Notes: a model not told the origin generated them from the letters alone. A stretch of DNA of 64,000 nucleotides from Desulfobaculum bizertense DSM 18034 (GCF_900167065.1 NZ_FUYA01000004.1:62001-126000); one strand, 5' to 3'. Positions 27,469-36,669 are shown, counted from the stretch's first letter. Program-made: numbers and translations.

Positions 27469-28611
27469 TTATTTGTTGATAACAGCGCGGTAGGAGATCG
27501 AATGCCAGCTATGGCAGCGGGGGCATTCAAAGAAAATCTGTTCGCGCTTGAGTCCACACTTGCGGCAGACAAAGCGTTTCAGTTTTCTAGCGCGCTGAAT
27601 AAAGAATTCCAGTTGCTGGCGGAATGCAGGAGAAAGGGGCTGGTCGTCCATACTGATAGCCAAAAGCTCCAGACGGGCAGGCCAGAAATCCTGATTGAGA
27701 ACAAGGGTCCTTTCGAGCCACTTGCGGGACTCTTCCTTGTTTTGTCCCCATGCCATCCATGCAGCATAGAACTGCGTCAAAAGGTCTGGCTCGGCCTTTT
27801 CCAAGACTTTGAGCACTGCCTGAGAAAGGGCTTCCTGCGGATGATACTGGAAGGGAAGATCGCTTTTGAACGAGTCGTCACTGTGTTCGGCGAGGTCCGC
27901 AGCAATGATGCCTTCAAAAAGGATAAAAGCAAGAGCAGGCTCCACCTGAACAAGCGCCTTGTCGAGGTGCTTGGAAAGAGCAGTCCAGTCCTTTTCGCGC
28001 ATATCGTAGAGGAGACGCTCTCGCCATGCTTCAATCGACCCAGGATAGGTCTTGAGGGCTTTTTTCAGCCATTTGAGGGCAAGAGTCGCATCCTCTGGAA
28101 ATTTTTCTTGAGCAATGCGCATCGTGTAGTGCGCCTGTGCAATAGGATTGTCCAGCTTGGCATAGTTGCGGGCCGCACGTTCATAGTCGCCAGCATCTGC
28201 CGTAAGCAGGGCAAGTTCGCGAATTATCGCAGGTTCGTCGCCTTCAAGCTTTCTGGCTTGTTCAAAGGCACCAAGGGCGCGGTCAACAAAGCCGCTTCGC
28301 TTGTAGTCAACGCCCAGCTCATACCAGGCTTTGGCTTTGATACCTTCATCAATGCCGGGGCGAACGATAAGGTTCTGGCGAATCTGTACCGCCCGCTCGA
28401 TTTCTCCATGTGAGCGGTACAGATTCCCAAGCGCCAAATAAATTTCAACGGCGTCGGGGTTATCCTTGGCGACCTGACTCAGCTCTGCAATAGCTGTCTG
28501 AGTGTCACGGGAGACCGGGGCATAGCCCGTGTCTTCGTGCAACTCTGCTTCAATGTCTGCAAAAAACCTTTGTCCGCGTTTGCTGCGGAAAAGGGAAGTG
28601 AGCCAGTTCAT
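27469..28611 (-). CDS. lapB: LapB/YciM-like TPR protein with C-terminal zinc ribbon
   Basis: In E. coli, LapB controls LPS synthesis by steering LpxC to the FtsH protease. The 380 residues hold tandem TPR repeats (from about residue 40 to 330, e.g. AVEIYLALGNLYRSHGEIERA) and end in a rubredoxin-like metal site (CRKCG and CPRCH). Unlike E. coli LapB there is no clear N-terminal membrane helix: the start MNWLTSLFRSKRG is short and basic. Anchoring may come from LapA, encoded just upstream. Start ATG 28611. Neighbours lapA upstream and mutS downstream. Confidence 0.88.
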   Translation of the reverse strand: MNWLTSLFRSKRGQRFFADIEAELHEDTGYAPVSRDTQTAIAELSQVAKDNPDAVEIYLALGNLYRSHGEIERAVQIRQNLIVRPGIDEGIKAKAWYELGVDYKRSGFVDRALGAFEQARKLEGDEPAIIRELALLTADAGDYERAARNYAKLDNPIAQAHYTMRIAQEKFPEDATLALKWLKKALKTYPGSIEAWRERLLYDMREKDWTALSKHLDKALVQVEPALAFILFEGIIAADLAEHSDDSFKSDLPFQYHPQEALSQAVLKVLEKAEPDLLTQFYAAWMAWGQNKEESRKWLERTLVLNQDFWPARLELLAISMDDQPLSPAFRQQLEFFIQRARKLKRFVCRKCGLKREQIFFECPRCHSWHSISYRAVINK

Positions 28612-28641
28612 GGAACCCCCGTACCGGTTGAGTCGTTGGCG

Positions 28642-29013
28642 TTATTTATTGTCCTGAGCGTCCTGAGAAGCCTCAGCAGCAGGCTGCTCGACAGGGAAGT
28701 TTGCATCTTCCAGCGGCAGATTGCGCAGGGAGTTCACTTCTTTTTCGAGAGTCTTGATCTGCTTGCGGCAACGGCGCAGTTCTGTGCCCATGCGGCATTT
28801 TTCGAACAGAAAATACAGGGTACAGATGACGCCACCGATGATAAAGGAAAAAAGAAGAAGGAAGTAGACAGGCTGAACAATATGGAACAGGTCCTGACCA
28901 AACATGTTCAGTCCGAGTTCAACCGGGTGAGCAAGAGCTTCGATGTTCTGGGCAAACAGAACCATGGTCAGAAAGAAAAGGGCCAGCAGCACTAATGCTT
29001 TCAGATAACGCAT
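28642..29013 (-). CDS. lapA: LapA-domain inner-membrane protein
   Basis: A 123-residue LapA (DUF1049) protein. Two hydrophobic helices (about 5-22 and 50-70) flank a short periplasmic part, followed by a charged coiled-coil segment (RRCRKQIKTLEKEVNSLRNL) and an acidic tail. In E. coli, lapA and lapB are adjacent and their products form a complex that tunes LPS production. The start ATG shares one base with the stop of the HIT gene (TAATG), which suggests coupling. Confidence 0.85.
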   Translation of the reverse strand: MRYLKALVLLALFFLTMVLFAQNIEALAHPVELGLNMFGQDLFHIVQPVYFLLLFSFIIGGVICTLYFLFEKCRMGTELRRCRKQIKTLEKEVNSLRNLPLEDANFPVEQPAAEASQDAQDNK

Positions 29014-29531
29014 TATTTTCCATCCTCCTTGGCGGATTGTTTGGTGCGCCTGAGTTCATCAAAATATGGTCTAAGCTTGGCATATGTCTTTTCCAGATGC
29101 TCTGGGACTATACGTGCTTCAGACATCACTGCCATAAATGATGAATCCCCAACCCAGCGGGGTACTAGGTGAAAATGAAGGTGTTCCTTGATTCCAGCAC
29201 CGGCGGCCTCGCCGATGTTCACTCCGATATTGATGCCCTGAGGATGAAAATGCGTTTGTAGAATACGTGTACACGCGTGGATGAGATCCATGATTTCGTG
29301 ATGCTCTTCTGTCCGAAGGTCAACAAGATTCATGACATGTCGATAGGGCGTTACCATCAAATGTCCGTTAGTATACGGATAAATGTTCATGATAACAAAC
29401 GCGTGCTGCCCTCTAAAGAGGATCTTGCGCTGTTCATCTTCGTCGGTATGTTCCGGCAGACAGAACGGGCAGGAATCCGGTTTCGGGCCAAGGATGTAGT
29501 CCAGTCTCCACGGAGCCCATAGTACTTCCAT
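29013..29531 (-). CDS. HIT-family nucleotide hydrolase or phosphorylase
   Basis: A 172-residue HIT protein with the histidine triad KEHLHFHLVPRW (HxHxH) near residue 130 and an N-terminal zinc-type CPFC. The start MEVLWAPWRLDYI is typical of the branch related to Ap4A phosphorylase. It probably splits nucleotide polyphosphates or adenylated by-products; the exact substrate is unknown. An upstream in-frame ATG at 29579 is possible, but ATG 29531 has GAGG seven bases before it and begins the conserved part. It is first in the operon leading to lapA, lapB, mutS, the lipoprotein and lysA. Confidence 0.9.
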   Translation of the reverse strand: MEVLWAPWRLDYILGPKPDSCPFCLPEHTDEDEQRKILFRGQHAFVIMNIYPYTNGHLMVTPYRHVMNLVDLRTEEHHEIMDLIHACTRILQTHFHPQGINIGVNIGEAAGAGIKEHLHFHLVPRWVGDSSFMAVMSEARIVPEHLEKTYAKLRPYFDELRRTKQSAKEDGK

Positions 29532-29930
29532 ATTACGACCTCTTTTTCGTCTTCCCCGAGAAAATTCCCGGTGCCTCAAATAACGACGTTCGCTTTTCGC
29601 GACGGCGTATGCCCTTTCTTCCTCAAAAAGACGGGTGAATCATACGTGCGGGGTCATCAAGGGCCAATTTCATTTCAATGCGCACGGTTAGAAATATCAT
29701 ACCTTACACGCTGTCACAACGTGGAGTCTTGTATCCTTTGCAATAAGGAGTGCTCCTGTTTTCTGGTCTCCACCATACCGGAAAAGAGCATTTTATGGTG
29801 TCTTTTCAATATGTTGGAAATTTACTTCAAAAGAGCAGGGCACCCCTTGAGTGCTTCTTATGACAGGAAGGACACAGTTACACGGCAATGGCATGGAGAG
29901 CAAGCGCTCACAGCCTGTTGCGGCCCATGA
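29532..29930 (-). promoter_or_regulatory. 400-base gene-free leader of the HIT-lysA operon
   Basis: No credible gene; the plus-strand frame at 29571-29930 is Cys-rich, lacks a ribosome binding site and resembles nothing. The region holds the predicted operon promoter and about 110 bases of untranslated leader before the HIT gene. Confidence 0.55.
29639..29667 (-). promoter_or_regulatory. Candidate sigma-70 promoter of the HIT-lapAB-mutS-lysA operon
   Basis: Reading the minus strand: TTGGCC (29667-29662), a 17-bp spacer, then TATGAT (29644-29639). It is well placed to drive the six-gene operon. Predicted by eye. Confidence 0.6.
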
Positions 29931-32618
29931 TTACTGCATATTTTTTTCGATTCCCATGAAGTCGGGGTCAGTGACAAGTTTTTTCGCAAGAAAGAGCTGG
30001 TCGTCCCGACAGGCGGCCTCGCCGTCAATAACTGAAGCAAGGATTTTGCGCAGAATTTCGCCATAACGGGGACCGGGTTCCAGTCCAAGGTGCTGGAGAT
30101 CTGTACCGCTAATGTCCAGTTCAATGCCCCGGAGTTGTGTCAGGTACTGCGAGAGGTATTTGCGGGTATCTTCTTTATTGAATTTGGCCATAAAGAACAG
30201 CAGGCCCTCAAGAGGAAGTTCTTCCAGCAGGAAGTACAGGTCACTTAACGGGCCGCGACGGTTACGCCATTTTTTAAAGGAATAGATCGTCTTGTTGGTG
30301 TGATGGCGAAGTGTCAGTAGCTCGTTTGCCTGCCTGTTGGTCAGGTTCAGTCGTTCGCAGATAGGCAAGATTTTGTTTTCGGCAACACCGTTCAGAAGTG
30401 CAAGCAGATAGACAATAGCCCTGCGTGGTTCTTCTTTAAGATATAGGAGCTTGTACCAGTCCAGAACGACTTCAAGTTCTTCCAGAAGCTCTTCCTGAAC
30501 AGGCGTGAGAGTCAAAAGCGGGTGTATAGACTCAAGGACTTTGTAGTCCCGAAGACTCCGCAGGCAATCCAGAACGTGCTCTTCTTCAAAGATAGAGCTG
30601 AGTTCGTGGAAAATGCGGCTTCCTGACAGCTTGGAGATCATATCAAGCTGCATGGCGTTTCGGATAAGGCGATCAGTCTGGCCACCAATGCGGAACTGGT
30701 AGCGCTGGGCAAAGCGGATAGCACGCAGGATGCGTGTTGGGTCTTCAACGAAAGACAGGGAATGCAGGACTCGGATGACGCCGCTTTTAAGGTCTTTTTG
30801 CGAACCAAAGAAGTCAACGAGCTGGCCGAGTTGCCCCGGATTAAGTTTGACTGCAAGGGCATTGATTGTGAAGTCCCTTCGGTAAAGGTCCATTTTAATA
30901 GATGAAAGCTCGACCGTGGGGAGGGCGGCTGGGTATTCATAATATTCGAGTCGTGCTGTGGCGACGTCAATATGCAGGCCGTTTTCTAAAATTAAAACGG
31001 CAGTCTGGAACTTGTGGTGTGCCCGGACGCGCCCGCCGATGACTGTCGCAAGCTTACGGGCAAAGACAATACCGTCACCTTCCACAACAAGGTCAAGGTC
31101 TGTGTTGGGCGTATTCATAAGAATATCCCGAACAAATCCCCCTACAGCATAAACCTGAGTCCCAAGGCTGCGGCCCAGTTCACCTGCTTCCTGTAAGATG
31201 TGAAACAGGTCTTCCGGGAGCCGGTCTTTGAGCATGTTCTTGATGCTTCGTTCTTTTTTGCGGTGAGGCAAAACAGACTCAGGCATGCGGGCTGGTTCCT
31301 CTATGAGGATATTAATCAGGTCTGTTCTGGTCAGGACACCGATGACTTCGTCCCGTTCAATAACGGGGACGAGACGCTGTCCCTGCCCCAAAACGATTTC
31401 CATAACGTCATAGAGATTTGCATTGGGGGCAACAGTTGCATTGGAGCGCATAAGGTAGTCGGTTGCAGGGGCGTCTCCAAGGCCGTGGGAAACAGCTCTA
31501 TCAGCAATCTGATGCTCCAGGACGCCTTTGCACTGGCCTGTTTGGGAATTCACAACGGGTGCGGCTTTGAGACCAAAACGGGTCATGATGTCGCAGGCAT
31601 CTGCGGTGCTTTGGGTATCCTCAATAAGAATAGGAGGATGAGACATGAGCTGTCGCACGCTACCGTGGGGTTTTATTGAGGAATAGAGCAGGGCAAAGAG
31701 TTCGTCTTTGACCTGAACAGGTGTTTTGTCCTTGATGCTGGCTGAGGCTGCTGCAGCGTGTCCACCGCCGCCAAAAGACGCACAGATTTGCCCAACGTTG
31801 ACTTCGGGGATTCTGGAACGGGCGACAAGGTGGACGCGGTCATTCATGCGTCCAAGGGCAAAGAGGACGTTGGTCTGCTCTATGTCCATCATTTTGCGTA
31901 CAAGCAGTGCAAAGTCGCTGACATATTCATCTGTGGATACCTCTGCGACCGTGATGGAAATATTATTAATGTCATGCGTGTGGGCAGATTCAAGCATGGC
32001 ATTGAGTAGGGCAATTTGATCTGCACTTATGTCTCGGGTGATGAGATCAGCAATAAACGTGACGTCCATGCCCTGCTGCAAGAGCCACGATGCGGCGTGA
32101 TAGTCGTATGGGGTTGTAGAATTAAACGTGAAAGAGCCTGTGTCTTCATAGATACCAAGACCGATGACGTTGGCTTCGTCAGGAGTGATGTGTATTTCAC
32201 GTTTTTCGAGTTCGTGGCAGAGAATTGTTGCTGTTGATCCCCAGTCGAGAACAAGTCCGCCATCCTGAGTGACATCATCTTCGGTATTAGGGTGGTGGTC
32301 ATAGGCATCAATGGTGAGGTCGGAGTTGTCAAAGACTTCAGCAAGGTGGGATACACGTGTTTTTTGCCGTGTATCCACCATGACAAGCTTTTTGACTGTG
32401 CTTAAGTCTATCTCCTTCACATTTTTAAAATTGTAGGCATAAACAAGGCTTTCGATGTAGAAATTTCGCAGATTTTTTTCCTGACTCCCGGGGAAAACCA
32501 ACACGGCGTCAGGGTAAAGATGGCGGGCGGCAACCATTGCAGACAGGGCATCAAAGTCTGCATTCATATGGCAGGTAATCACTGTTGGCGCCGCAATTTT
32601 TGACTGAGCTTGAGACAT
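29931..32618 (-). CDS. DHH-CBS-CBS-tRNA nucleotidyltransferase fusion (A-adding type)
   Basis: An 895-residue four-part protein. Part 1 (about 1-310): DHH/DHHA1 phosphoesterase with HMNADFDALSA, DHHPNTEDD and GGGGHAAAAS. Part 2 (about 320-450): two CBS domains. Part 3 (about 480-895): a class-II nucleotidyltransferase with YAVGGFVRD, the catalytic TDLDLVVEGDG, RRDFTINALA and DPTRILRAIRFAQR, followed by the helical RNA-binding part. Such fusions are known from Desulfovibrio, Geobacter and Aquifex, where the transferase adds the terminal A of CCA. The DHH part may act as a nuclease. An in-frame TTG at 32627 exists; ATG 32618, 9 bp behind xerD, is preferred. Confidence 0.93.
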   Translation of the reverse strand: MSQAQSKIAAPTVITCHMNADFDALSAMVAARHLYPDAVLVFPGSQEKNLRNFYIESLVYAYNFKNVKEIDLSTVKKLVMVDTRQKTRVSHLAEVFDNSDLTIDAYDHHPNTEDDVTQDGGLVLDWGSTATILCHELEKREIHITPDEANVIGLGIYEDTGSFTFNSTTPYDYHAASWLLQQGMDVTFIADLITRDISADQIALLNAMLESAHTHDINNISITVAEVSTDEYVSDFALLVRKMMDIEQTNVLFALGRMNDRVHLVARSRIPEVNVGQICASFGGGGHAAAASASIKDKTPVQVKDELFALLYSSIKPHGSVRQLMSHPPILIEDTQSTADACDIMTRFGLKAAPVVNSQTGQCKGVLEHQIADRAVSHGLGDAPATDYLMRSNATVAPNANLYDVMEIVLGQGQRLVPVIERDEVIGVLTRTDLINILIEEPARMPESVLPHRKKERSIKNMLKDRLPEDLFHILQEAGELGRSLGTQVYAVGGFVRDILMNTPNTDLDLVVEGDGIVFARKLATVIGGRVRAHHKFQTAVLILENGLHIDVATARLEYYEYPAALPTVELSSIKMDLYRRDFTINALAVKLNPGQLGQLVDFFGSQKDLKSGVIRVLHSLSFVEDPTRILRAIRFAQRYQFRIGGQTDRLIRNAMQLDMISKLSGSRIFHELSSIFEEEHVLDCLRSLRDYKVLESIHPLLTLTPVQEELLEELEVVLDWYKLLYLKEEPRRAIVYLLALLNGVAENKILPICERLNLTNRQANELLTLRHHTNKTIYSFKKWRNRRGPLSDLYFLLEELPLEGLLFFMAKFNKEDTRKYLSQYLTQLRGIELDISGTDLQHLGLEPGPRYGEILRKILASVIDGEAACRDDQLFLAKKLVTDPDFMGIEKNMQ

Positions 32619-32627
32619 AATCTTCAA

Positions 32628-33602
32628 CTAATCCTTTAAGTTTGAAGCAGGGTGCTCGTTTTCTGTCTTAATGCTGGAACGCGGATGGAAGTCGTTGTGC
32701 ATGCGTCGCAGCCGGCCACTTTGGACATGAGTATAAATCTCTGTCGCAGAAATGTCTGCGTGCCCGAGAAGGACCTGAACTGTGCGGAGGTCTGCACCGC
32801 CTTCCAAGAGATGGGTTGCAAAGGAGTGGCGAAAGGTATGCGGGGATATTTCCCGCGTTATCCCGGCCTGCGCTGCGTACCGTTTAACGCACTTCCATAC
32901 GGCCTGACGGGTAAGTCCTTTGCCTGAACGGTTGAGGAAAAGTTTATCTTCAACAGGGGAGAAGCTGGAACGCCAGTGGTTAATGTATGTTTCCAGAAAC
33001 TCCTGTGCTGCGAAGTGGATGGGGACAAGGCGTTCTTTTGCCCCTTTACCAAAGACCTTGAGGACGCCGACCTGAGGATCAAAGTCAAAAGGTTTGAGCT
33101 GGATAAGTTCCGAGACACGAAGACCTGCGGCATAGAGGAGTTCAAGCATCGTTCTGTCTCTAAAGCCAAGTTTTTCTTCTGTTCGGGGCTGCTCAAGGAC
33201 AGCGGCCATTTCTTCTTTGCTCAAAACTTCTGGCAGCTTTTGCGGAAGTTTGGGGTTCTCAAGGTACTCTGCGGGATTTCCCGGAAGTTTTCCCTGCTCA
33301 TCAAGCCATGAAAAAAAACCGCGAAGGGCAGACATGTTACGGGCCAGACTCCTGTTTTGGAGTCCTTTGCTTCGCAGGTAATACAGATATAGGGAGAGAT
33401 CTTCCTGGGTAATATTTTCGAGTTGTGCTCGTTTTTCCTTTAGAAATGCAACAAAGCCGGAAAGATCGCTTTCGTATGCTTTGAGCGAGTTCTCAGAAAG
33501 GCCGCGAACAACAAGGAGGTATTCGAGGTAGGTATCAAGAAAAGGGTGCGTTACGTGTTTTCTTGCTCCGGGAGCGATGGTGTCCTGCTGCTGAGTGCTC
33601 AT
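32628..33602 (-). CDS. xerD: Tyrosine recombinase XerD
   Basis: Resolves chromosome dimers at dif, normally together with XerC and FtsK. The 324 residues show the N-terminal core-binding domain (FLDTYLEYLLVVRGLSENSL) and the catalytic set: Arg in AAGLRVSEL, Lys in GKGAKERLVP, HTFRHSFATHLL, GHADISATEIYTHV with the nucleophile Tyr. The frame is open to 33698, but ATG 33602 has AGGAAACTC before it and gives the family length. ftsK lies at 49-52 kb. Whether this is the XerC or XerD partner is judged only from similarity to the XerD pattern. Confidence 0.93.
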   Translation of the reverse strand: MSTQQQDTIAPGARKHVTHPFLDTYLEYLLVVRGLSENSLKAYESDLSGFVAFLKEKRAQLENITQEDLSLYLYYLRSKGLQNRSLARNMSALRGFFSWLDEQGKLPGNPAEYLENPKLPQKLPEVLSKEEMAAVLEQPRTEEKLGFRDRTMLELLYAAGLRVSELIQLKPFDFDPQVGVLKVFGKGAKERLVPIHFAAQEFLETYINHWRSSFSPVEDKLFLNRSGKGLTRQAVWKCVKRYAAQAGITREISPHTFRHSFATHLLEGGADLRTVQVLLGHADISATEIYTHVQSGRLRRMHNDFHPRSSIKTENEHPASNLKD

Positions 33603-33812
33603 GAGTTTCCTAAAAAAGTAAACGGGGTTGTATTTCTGTTTTTGCTTTCTGTGACGGTACACGGTGCACAGGGACTTCTCAAGTTTTCTAGCTGACACTT
33701 CTTAAAGAGTATCCAGTTGACATGGGCTTATGGTGCCAGTTAATTTTGATACCTTCGCAAGGATTGTGGAATGACCGCTTGAACCGTAAGAAACATTAAG
33801 GAGAGACATCTC

Positions 33813-34979
33813 GTGTCGAATTTTAAGTTTGCAGACAGGATTGCACAGCTTCCACCGTACCTTTTTGCCCAGATTGATAAGGTCAAAAAGGAAGTCGCGG
33901 CCCGTGGAGTTGACATCATTAGCCTTGGCATTGGTGATCCCGATCTCCCAACTCCCGATTTTATCATCGATGCCCTGCACGCTTCCGCTAAAAAGCCTGT
34001 CAATCATCAGTATCCTGATTACGAGGGTCTTGACGAATTCCGCGAAGCAGTTGCCAGATGGTATAATGGCCGTTTTGGCGTCGAGCTGGATTCCACCAAT
34101 GAAATTGTGAACCTGATTGGTTCCAAAGAGGGCATTGCCCATTTTGCAATGGCATTCACGAACCCCGGTGATTTAAATCTGGTGTGCACTCCCCATTACC
34201 CAGTTTATCCCATTGCAACGAGTTTTTGTGGCGGTGAAACCAAGTTCTTGGCTCAGGTAGAGGAAAATGACTTCCTGCCAAATCTCGATGAGATTTCTGC
34301 GGAAGATTGGGAACGCGCAAAGTCCATCTATGTGAACTTCCCGAATAACCCTACAGCAGCAATGGCTACACCTGAGTTTTTCCAGAAGCTGGTAGACCGT
34401 GCTCGTGAGACCAATACCATTATTGTTCACGATGCTGCGTACACCGAGATTTACTACGATGCGAACAAGAAGCCGATGTCTATTCTTGAGACTCCCGGCG
34501 CAAAAGATGTCGCTATCGAATTCCACTCCCTGTCCAAGACATATAATATGACTGGCTGGCGTGTGGGTATGGCAGTGGGTAACTCCCAGCTCATTGCTGG
34601 TCTTGGCAAGATCAAGACAAATGTTGACTCTGGCTGTTTCCAGGCTGTTCAGGAAGCTGCGATTATTGCTCTTGATAAGGGTGAGCCTTATGTTGAGGAG
34701 AATCGGAAAGTGTACCGTGAACGTCGCGACATCATGATCGCTGCCTTGAAAAAGGCTGGGATTGAGTGCCGTGTGCCTGATGCAACTATTTATCTGTGGG
34801 CAAAGGTTCCAGCTGGATACACTTCCGCAGATTTTGTTACGAAGGTTATGGAAGAAAAGGGTGTTGTCCTTACTCCTGGTAGCGGTTTTGGCGAACCTGG
34901 AGAGGGATATTTCCGTATTTCTCTGACTGTACCTTCTGAGCGCCTTGAGGAAGCAGCTGAGCGTATTGCCAGCCTGTAA
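33813..34979 (+). CDS. dapL: LL-diaminopimelate aminotransferase
   Basis: Makes LL-diaminopimelate directly from tetrahydrodipicolinate and glutamate with pyridoxal phosphate. The 388 residues have the class-I aminotransferase fold: SLGIGDPDLPTP, the YPVYP segment, NFPNNPTAA, the PLP lysine in SLSKTYNMTGWRVG and the C-terminal Arg in YFRISL. Translation starts at GTG with AAGGAGAG upstream. It supplies lysA (23.0 kb) and peptidoglycan synthesis. folK follows after 7 bp. Assignment to dapL rather than another class-I aminotransferase rests on the overall resemblance and the known use of DapL in Desulfovibrio. Confidence 0.85.
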   Translation: MSNFKFADRIAQLPPYLFAQIDKVKKEVAARGVDIISLGIGDPDLPTPDFIIDALHASAKKPVNHQYPDYEGLDEFREAVARWYNGRFGVELDSTNEIVNLIGSKEGIAHFAMAFTNPGDLNLVCTPHYPVYPIATSFCGGETKFLAQVEENDFLPNLDEISAEDWERAKSIYVNFPNNPTAAMATPEFFQKLVDRARETNTIIVHDAAYTEIYYDANKKPMSILETPGAKDVAIEFHSLSKTYNMTGWRVGMAVGNSQLIAGLGKIKTNVDSGCFQAVQEAAIIALDKGEPYVEENRKVYRERRDIMIAALKKAGIECRVPDATIYLWAKVPAGYTSADFVTKVMEEKGVVLTPGSGFGEPGEGYFRISLTVPSERLEEAAERIASL

Positions 34980-34986
34980 AAAAGCT

Positions 34987-35496
34987 ATGACAGAAGCGTT
35001 TATTTGCCTTGGTTCCAACCTTGGCAACCCAGAGCAGAATCTTACTGATGCTTTGGAACGGATTGAAAATGAGGAAGGGATTCGAATAAAGACACTGTCT
35101 TCGGTGTACTTTACAGAACCTCAGAACGTGAAAGAGCAGCCGTGGTTTGCAAACCGCGTGGCGTGTCTGGAATGTGATGAGCACCTTTCCGCCACAGAGC
35201 TTTTGAAAATCCTTTTACGGATTGAAATAGAGCTTGGAAGAGACCGAAGCGGTGCCGCGGTCCGTTTTGGTCCTCGCATGATTGATTTGGATATTTTGTT
35301 TTTTGGTCAGGATGTGGTGACGAGTGAGCTTTTGACTTTACCTCATCCCAGAATGACAGAACGGGCTTTTGTGCTGGTGCCTTTGGCAGAAATAGCTAGT
35401 GACATGGCCTTGCCCGGGAAAAAAATCTTGGTACGGGAAGCTCTTAATGCGCTTTCGTATCGGGTGGACGGACAAAAGATCTGGCAAGACGAATAG
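34987..35496 (+). CDS. folK: Hydroxymethyldihydropterin pyrophosphokinase
   Basis: Transfers pyrophosphate from ATP to 6-hydroxymethyl-7,8-dihydropterin in folate synthesis. The 169 residues show FICLGSNLGNPEQNL, TEPQNVKEQPWFANRV, the signature RFGPRMIDLDILFFG with the Mg-binding Asp pair, and LPHPRMTERAFVLVPL. The frame is open to 34945, but ATG 34987 begins the conserved protein and lies 7 bp behind dapL, so both are probably on one transcript. A terminator follows. Confidence 0.95.
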   Translation: MTEAFICLGSNLGNPEQNLTDALERIENEEGIRIKTLSSVYFTEPQNVKEQPWFANRVACLECDEHLSATELLKILLRIEIELGRDRSGAAVRFGPRMIDLDILFFGQDVVTSELLTLPHPRMTERAFVLVPLAEIASDMALPGKKILVREALNALSYRVDGQKIWQDE

Positions 35497-35531
35497 GGCG
35501 CTTTGCCCTTTTTATGAAATGCGAATATGAG

Positions 35532-35567
35532 ACAGGTGCGGTTCCACAAAGTTCCGCACCTGTTTTT
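35532..35567 (+). terminator. Intrinsic terminator after folK
   Basis: CAGGTGCGG pairs with CCGCACCTG around an internal loop and is followed by TTTTTC. It ends the dapL-folK unit just before the YHS gene. Confidence 0.88.
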
Positions 35568-35585
35568 CAATACCAAGGAGACAAT

Positions 35586-35849
35586 ATGCTCAAGCTTGTC
35601 ATTTTGCTCGTTTGTGTGTTTTTACTGTTCAAGCTGATAAAGGGTGACCAGAAAAAGAAGGTCGTAAAGGAACATAAAGAAAGTGAACGAATGGCGCGTT
35701 CTGGGGAGACAGTGAAGGACCCTGTGTGTGGTGCATATGTCTCAAAAGATTCTGCAATTCGAGTCAAAGATGAAGAGGGTGTCCATTGCTTTTGCAGCTA
35801 TGAATGTCGAGACAAATATTTGAAACAAATTGAAGAAAAGAATTCATGA
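35586..35849 (+). CDS. Membrane-anchored YHS-type protein
   Basis: An 87-residue protein with an N-terminal membrane helix (LKLVILLVCVFLLFKLI), a lysine-rich stretch, and a YHS/TRASH-like domain, DPVCGAYVSKDSA followed by CFCSYECRDKYL, whose cysteines could bind a metal ion. ATG 35586 has AAGGAGAC before it; an upstream extension to 35514 would run through the folK terminator and is unlikely. YHS domains occur in metal-handling proteins; the substrate here is unknown. No partner gene is obvious. Confidence 0.85.
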   Translation: MLKLVILLVCVFLLFKLIKGDQKKKVVKEHKESERMARSGETVKDPVCGAYVSKDSAIRVKDEEGVHCFCSYECRDKYLKQIEEKNS

Positions 35850-35920
35850 TCAGGAAGAGGGCGTTGCGCGATGCGGCGTCTTTTTTTTGTAGAAAAAGTC
35901 GTTTGTTTTTGCGCATTTTC

Positions 35921-35949
35921 TTGTTGCTTATAGTCTCCTGTGATAAATT
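35921..35949 (+). promoter_or_regulatory. Candidate promoter of the transaldolase gene
   Basis: TTGTTG (35921-35926), a 17-bp spacer, then TAAATT (35944-35949), about 35 bp before the start codon. Boxes are imperfect. Confidence 0.35.
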
Positions 35950-35985
35950 CGAATCTCTTTCTTTGAATTTTACGAGGAGACAAGA

Positions 35986-36633
35986 ATGAAATTTTTTATA
36001 GATACTGCAAACCTTGCTGAAATCAGAGAAGCCAAAGAATTTGGGCTTGTTGATGGCGTAACAACGAATCCTTCGCTGTTTGCGAAGGAGAGTGAGAACT
36101 GGCGCACTCTTGCTGAGAAAATTTGTCAAGAGATAGAAGGGCCAGTGAGCCTGGAAGTTGTTGGGACGACGGCAAAGGATATGGTTCAGGAAGCACGAGA
36201 GCTGGTTAAGATCGGTCCCAATGTTGTTGTAAAGATTCCGATGCTGCTGGAAGGAATGAAGGCCGTCAAGATATTGAAGGAAGAAGGAATCGAAACGAAT
36301 GTGACGTTGTGTTTTTCTCCGCTTCAGGCATTGATGGCGGCGAAAGCTGGCGCGTCGTATATTAGTCCTTTTGTGGGTAGGCTCGATGACATGTCATCGG
36401 AAGGAATGGAACTCGTCGAGCAGATTATGACTATTTATGGGAATTATAATTTCGCTACGCAAGTCCTCGTCGCGAGCATTCGAAATCCCGTACACATTTT
36501 GCAAGCGGCTTTGCTTGGTGCAGATGTCGCGACAGTCCCCTTTGGCGTATTCGGAAAACTCGCTAAACACCCGTTAACGGATATAGGACTAGAAAAATTT
36601 CTTGCTGACTGGGAAAATGCTCCTAAAAAATAA
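35986..36633 (+). CDS. Transaldolase / fructose-6-phosphate aldolase family
   Basis: A 215-residue short transaldolase. It starts [16 protein letters not shown] and has [13 protein letters not shown], the Schiff-base lysine in [14 protein letters not shown] and SPFVGRLDD. This short type (about 215 residues) includes both real transaldolases of the pentose-phosphate pathway and fructose-6-phosphate aldolases; the sequence alone does not decide between them. ATG 35986 has ACGAGGAGACA before it. It stands alone between its own promoter and terminator, just left of the large gene desert. Confidence 0.92.
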   Translation: MKFFIDTANLAEIREAKEFGLVDGVTTNPSLFAKESENWRTLAEKICQEIEGPVSLEVVGTTAKDMVQEARELVKIGPNVVVKIPMLLEGMKAVKILKEEGIETNVTLCFSPLQALMAAKAGASYISPFVGRLDDMSSEGMELVEQIMTIYGNYNFATQVLVASIRNPVHILQAALLGADVATVPFGVFGKLAKHPLTDIGLEKFLADWENAPKK

Positions 36634-36669
36634 CGAGCAGTTTGCTATCCAATAAAAGTACGCATAGAG

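Noticed and set aside
29571-29930. A 119-codon Cys-rich frame (plus) opposite the operon leader
   Set aside because: No ribosome binding site and it overlaps the predicted minus-strand promoter; composition looks like noncoding DNA.
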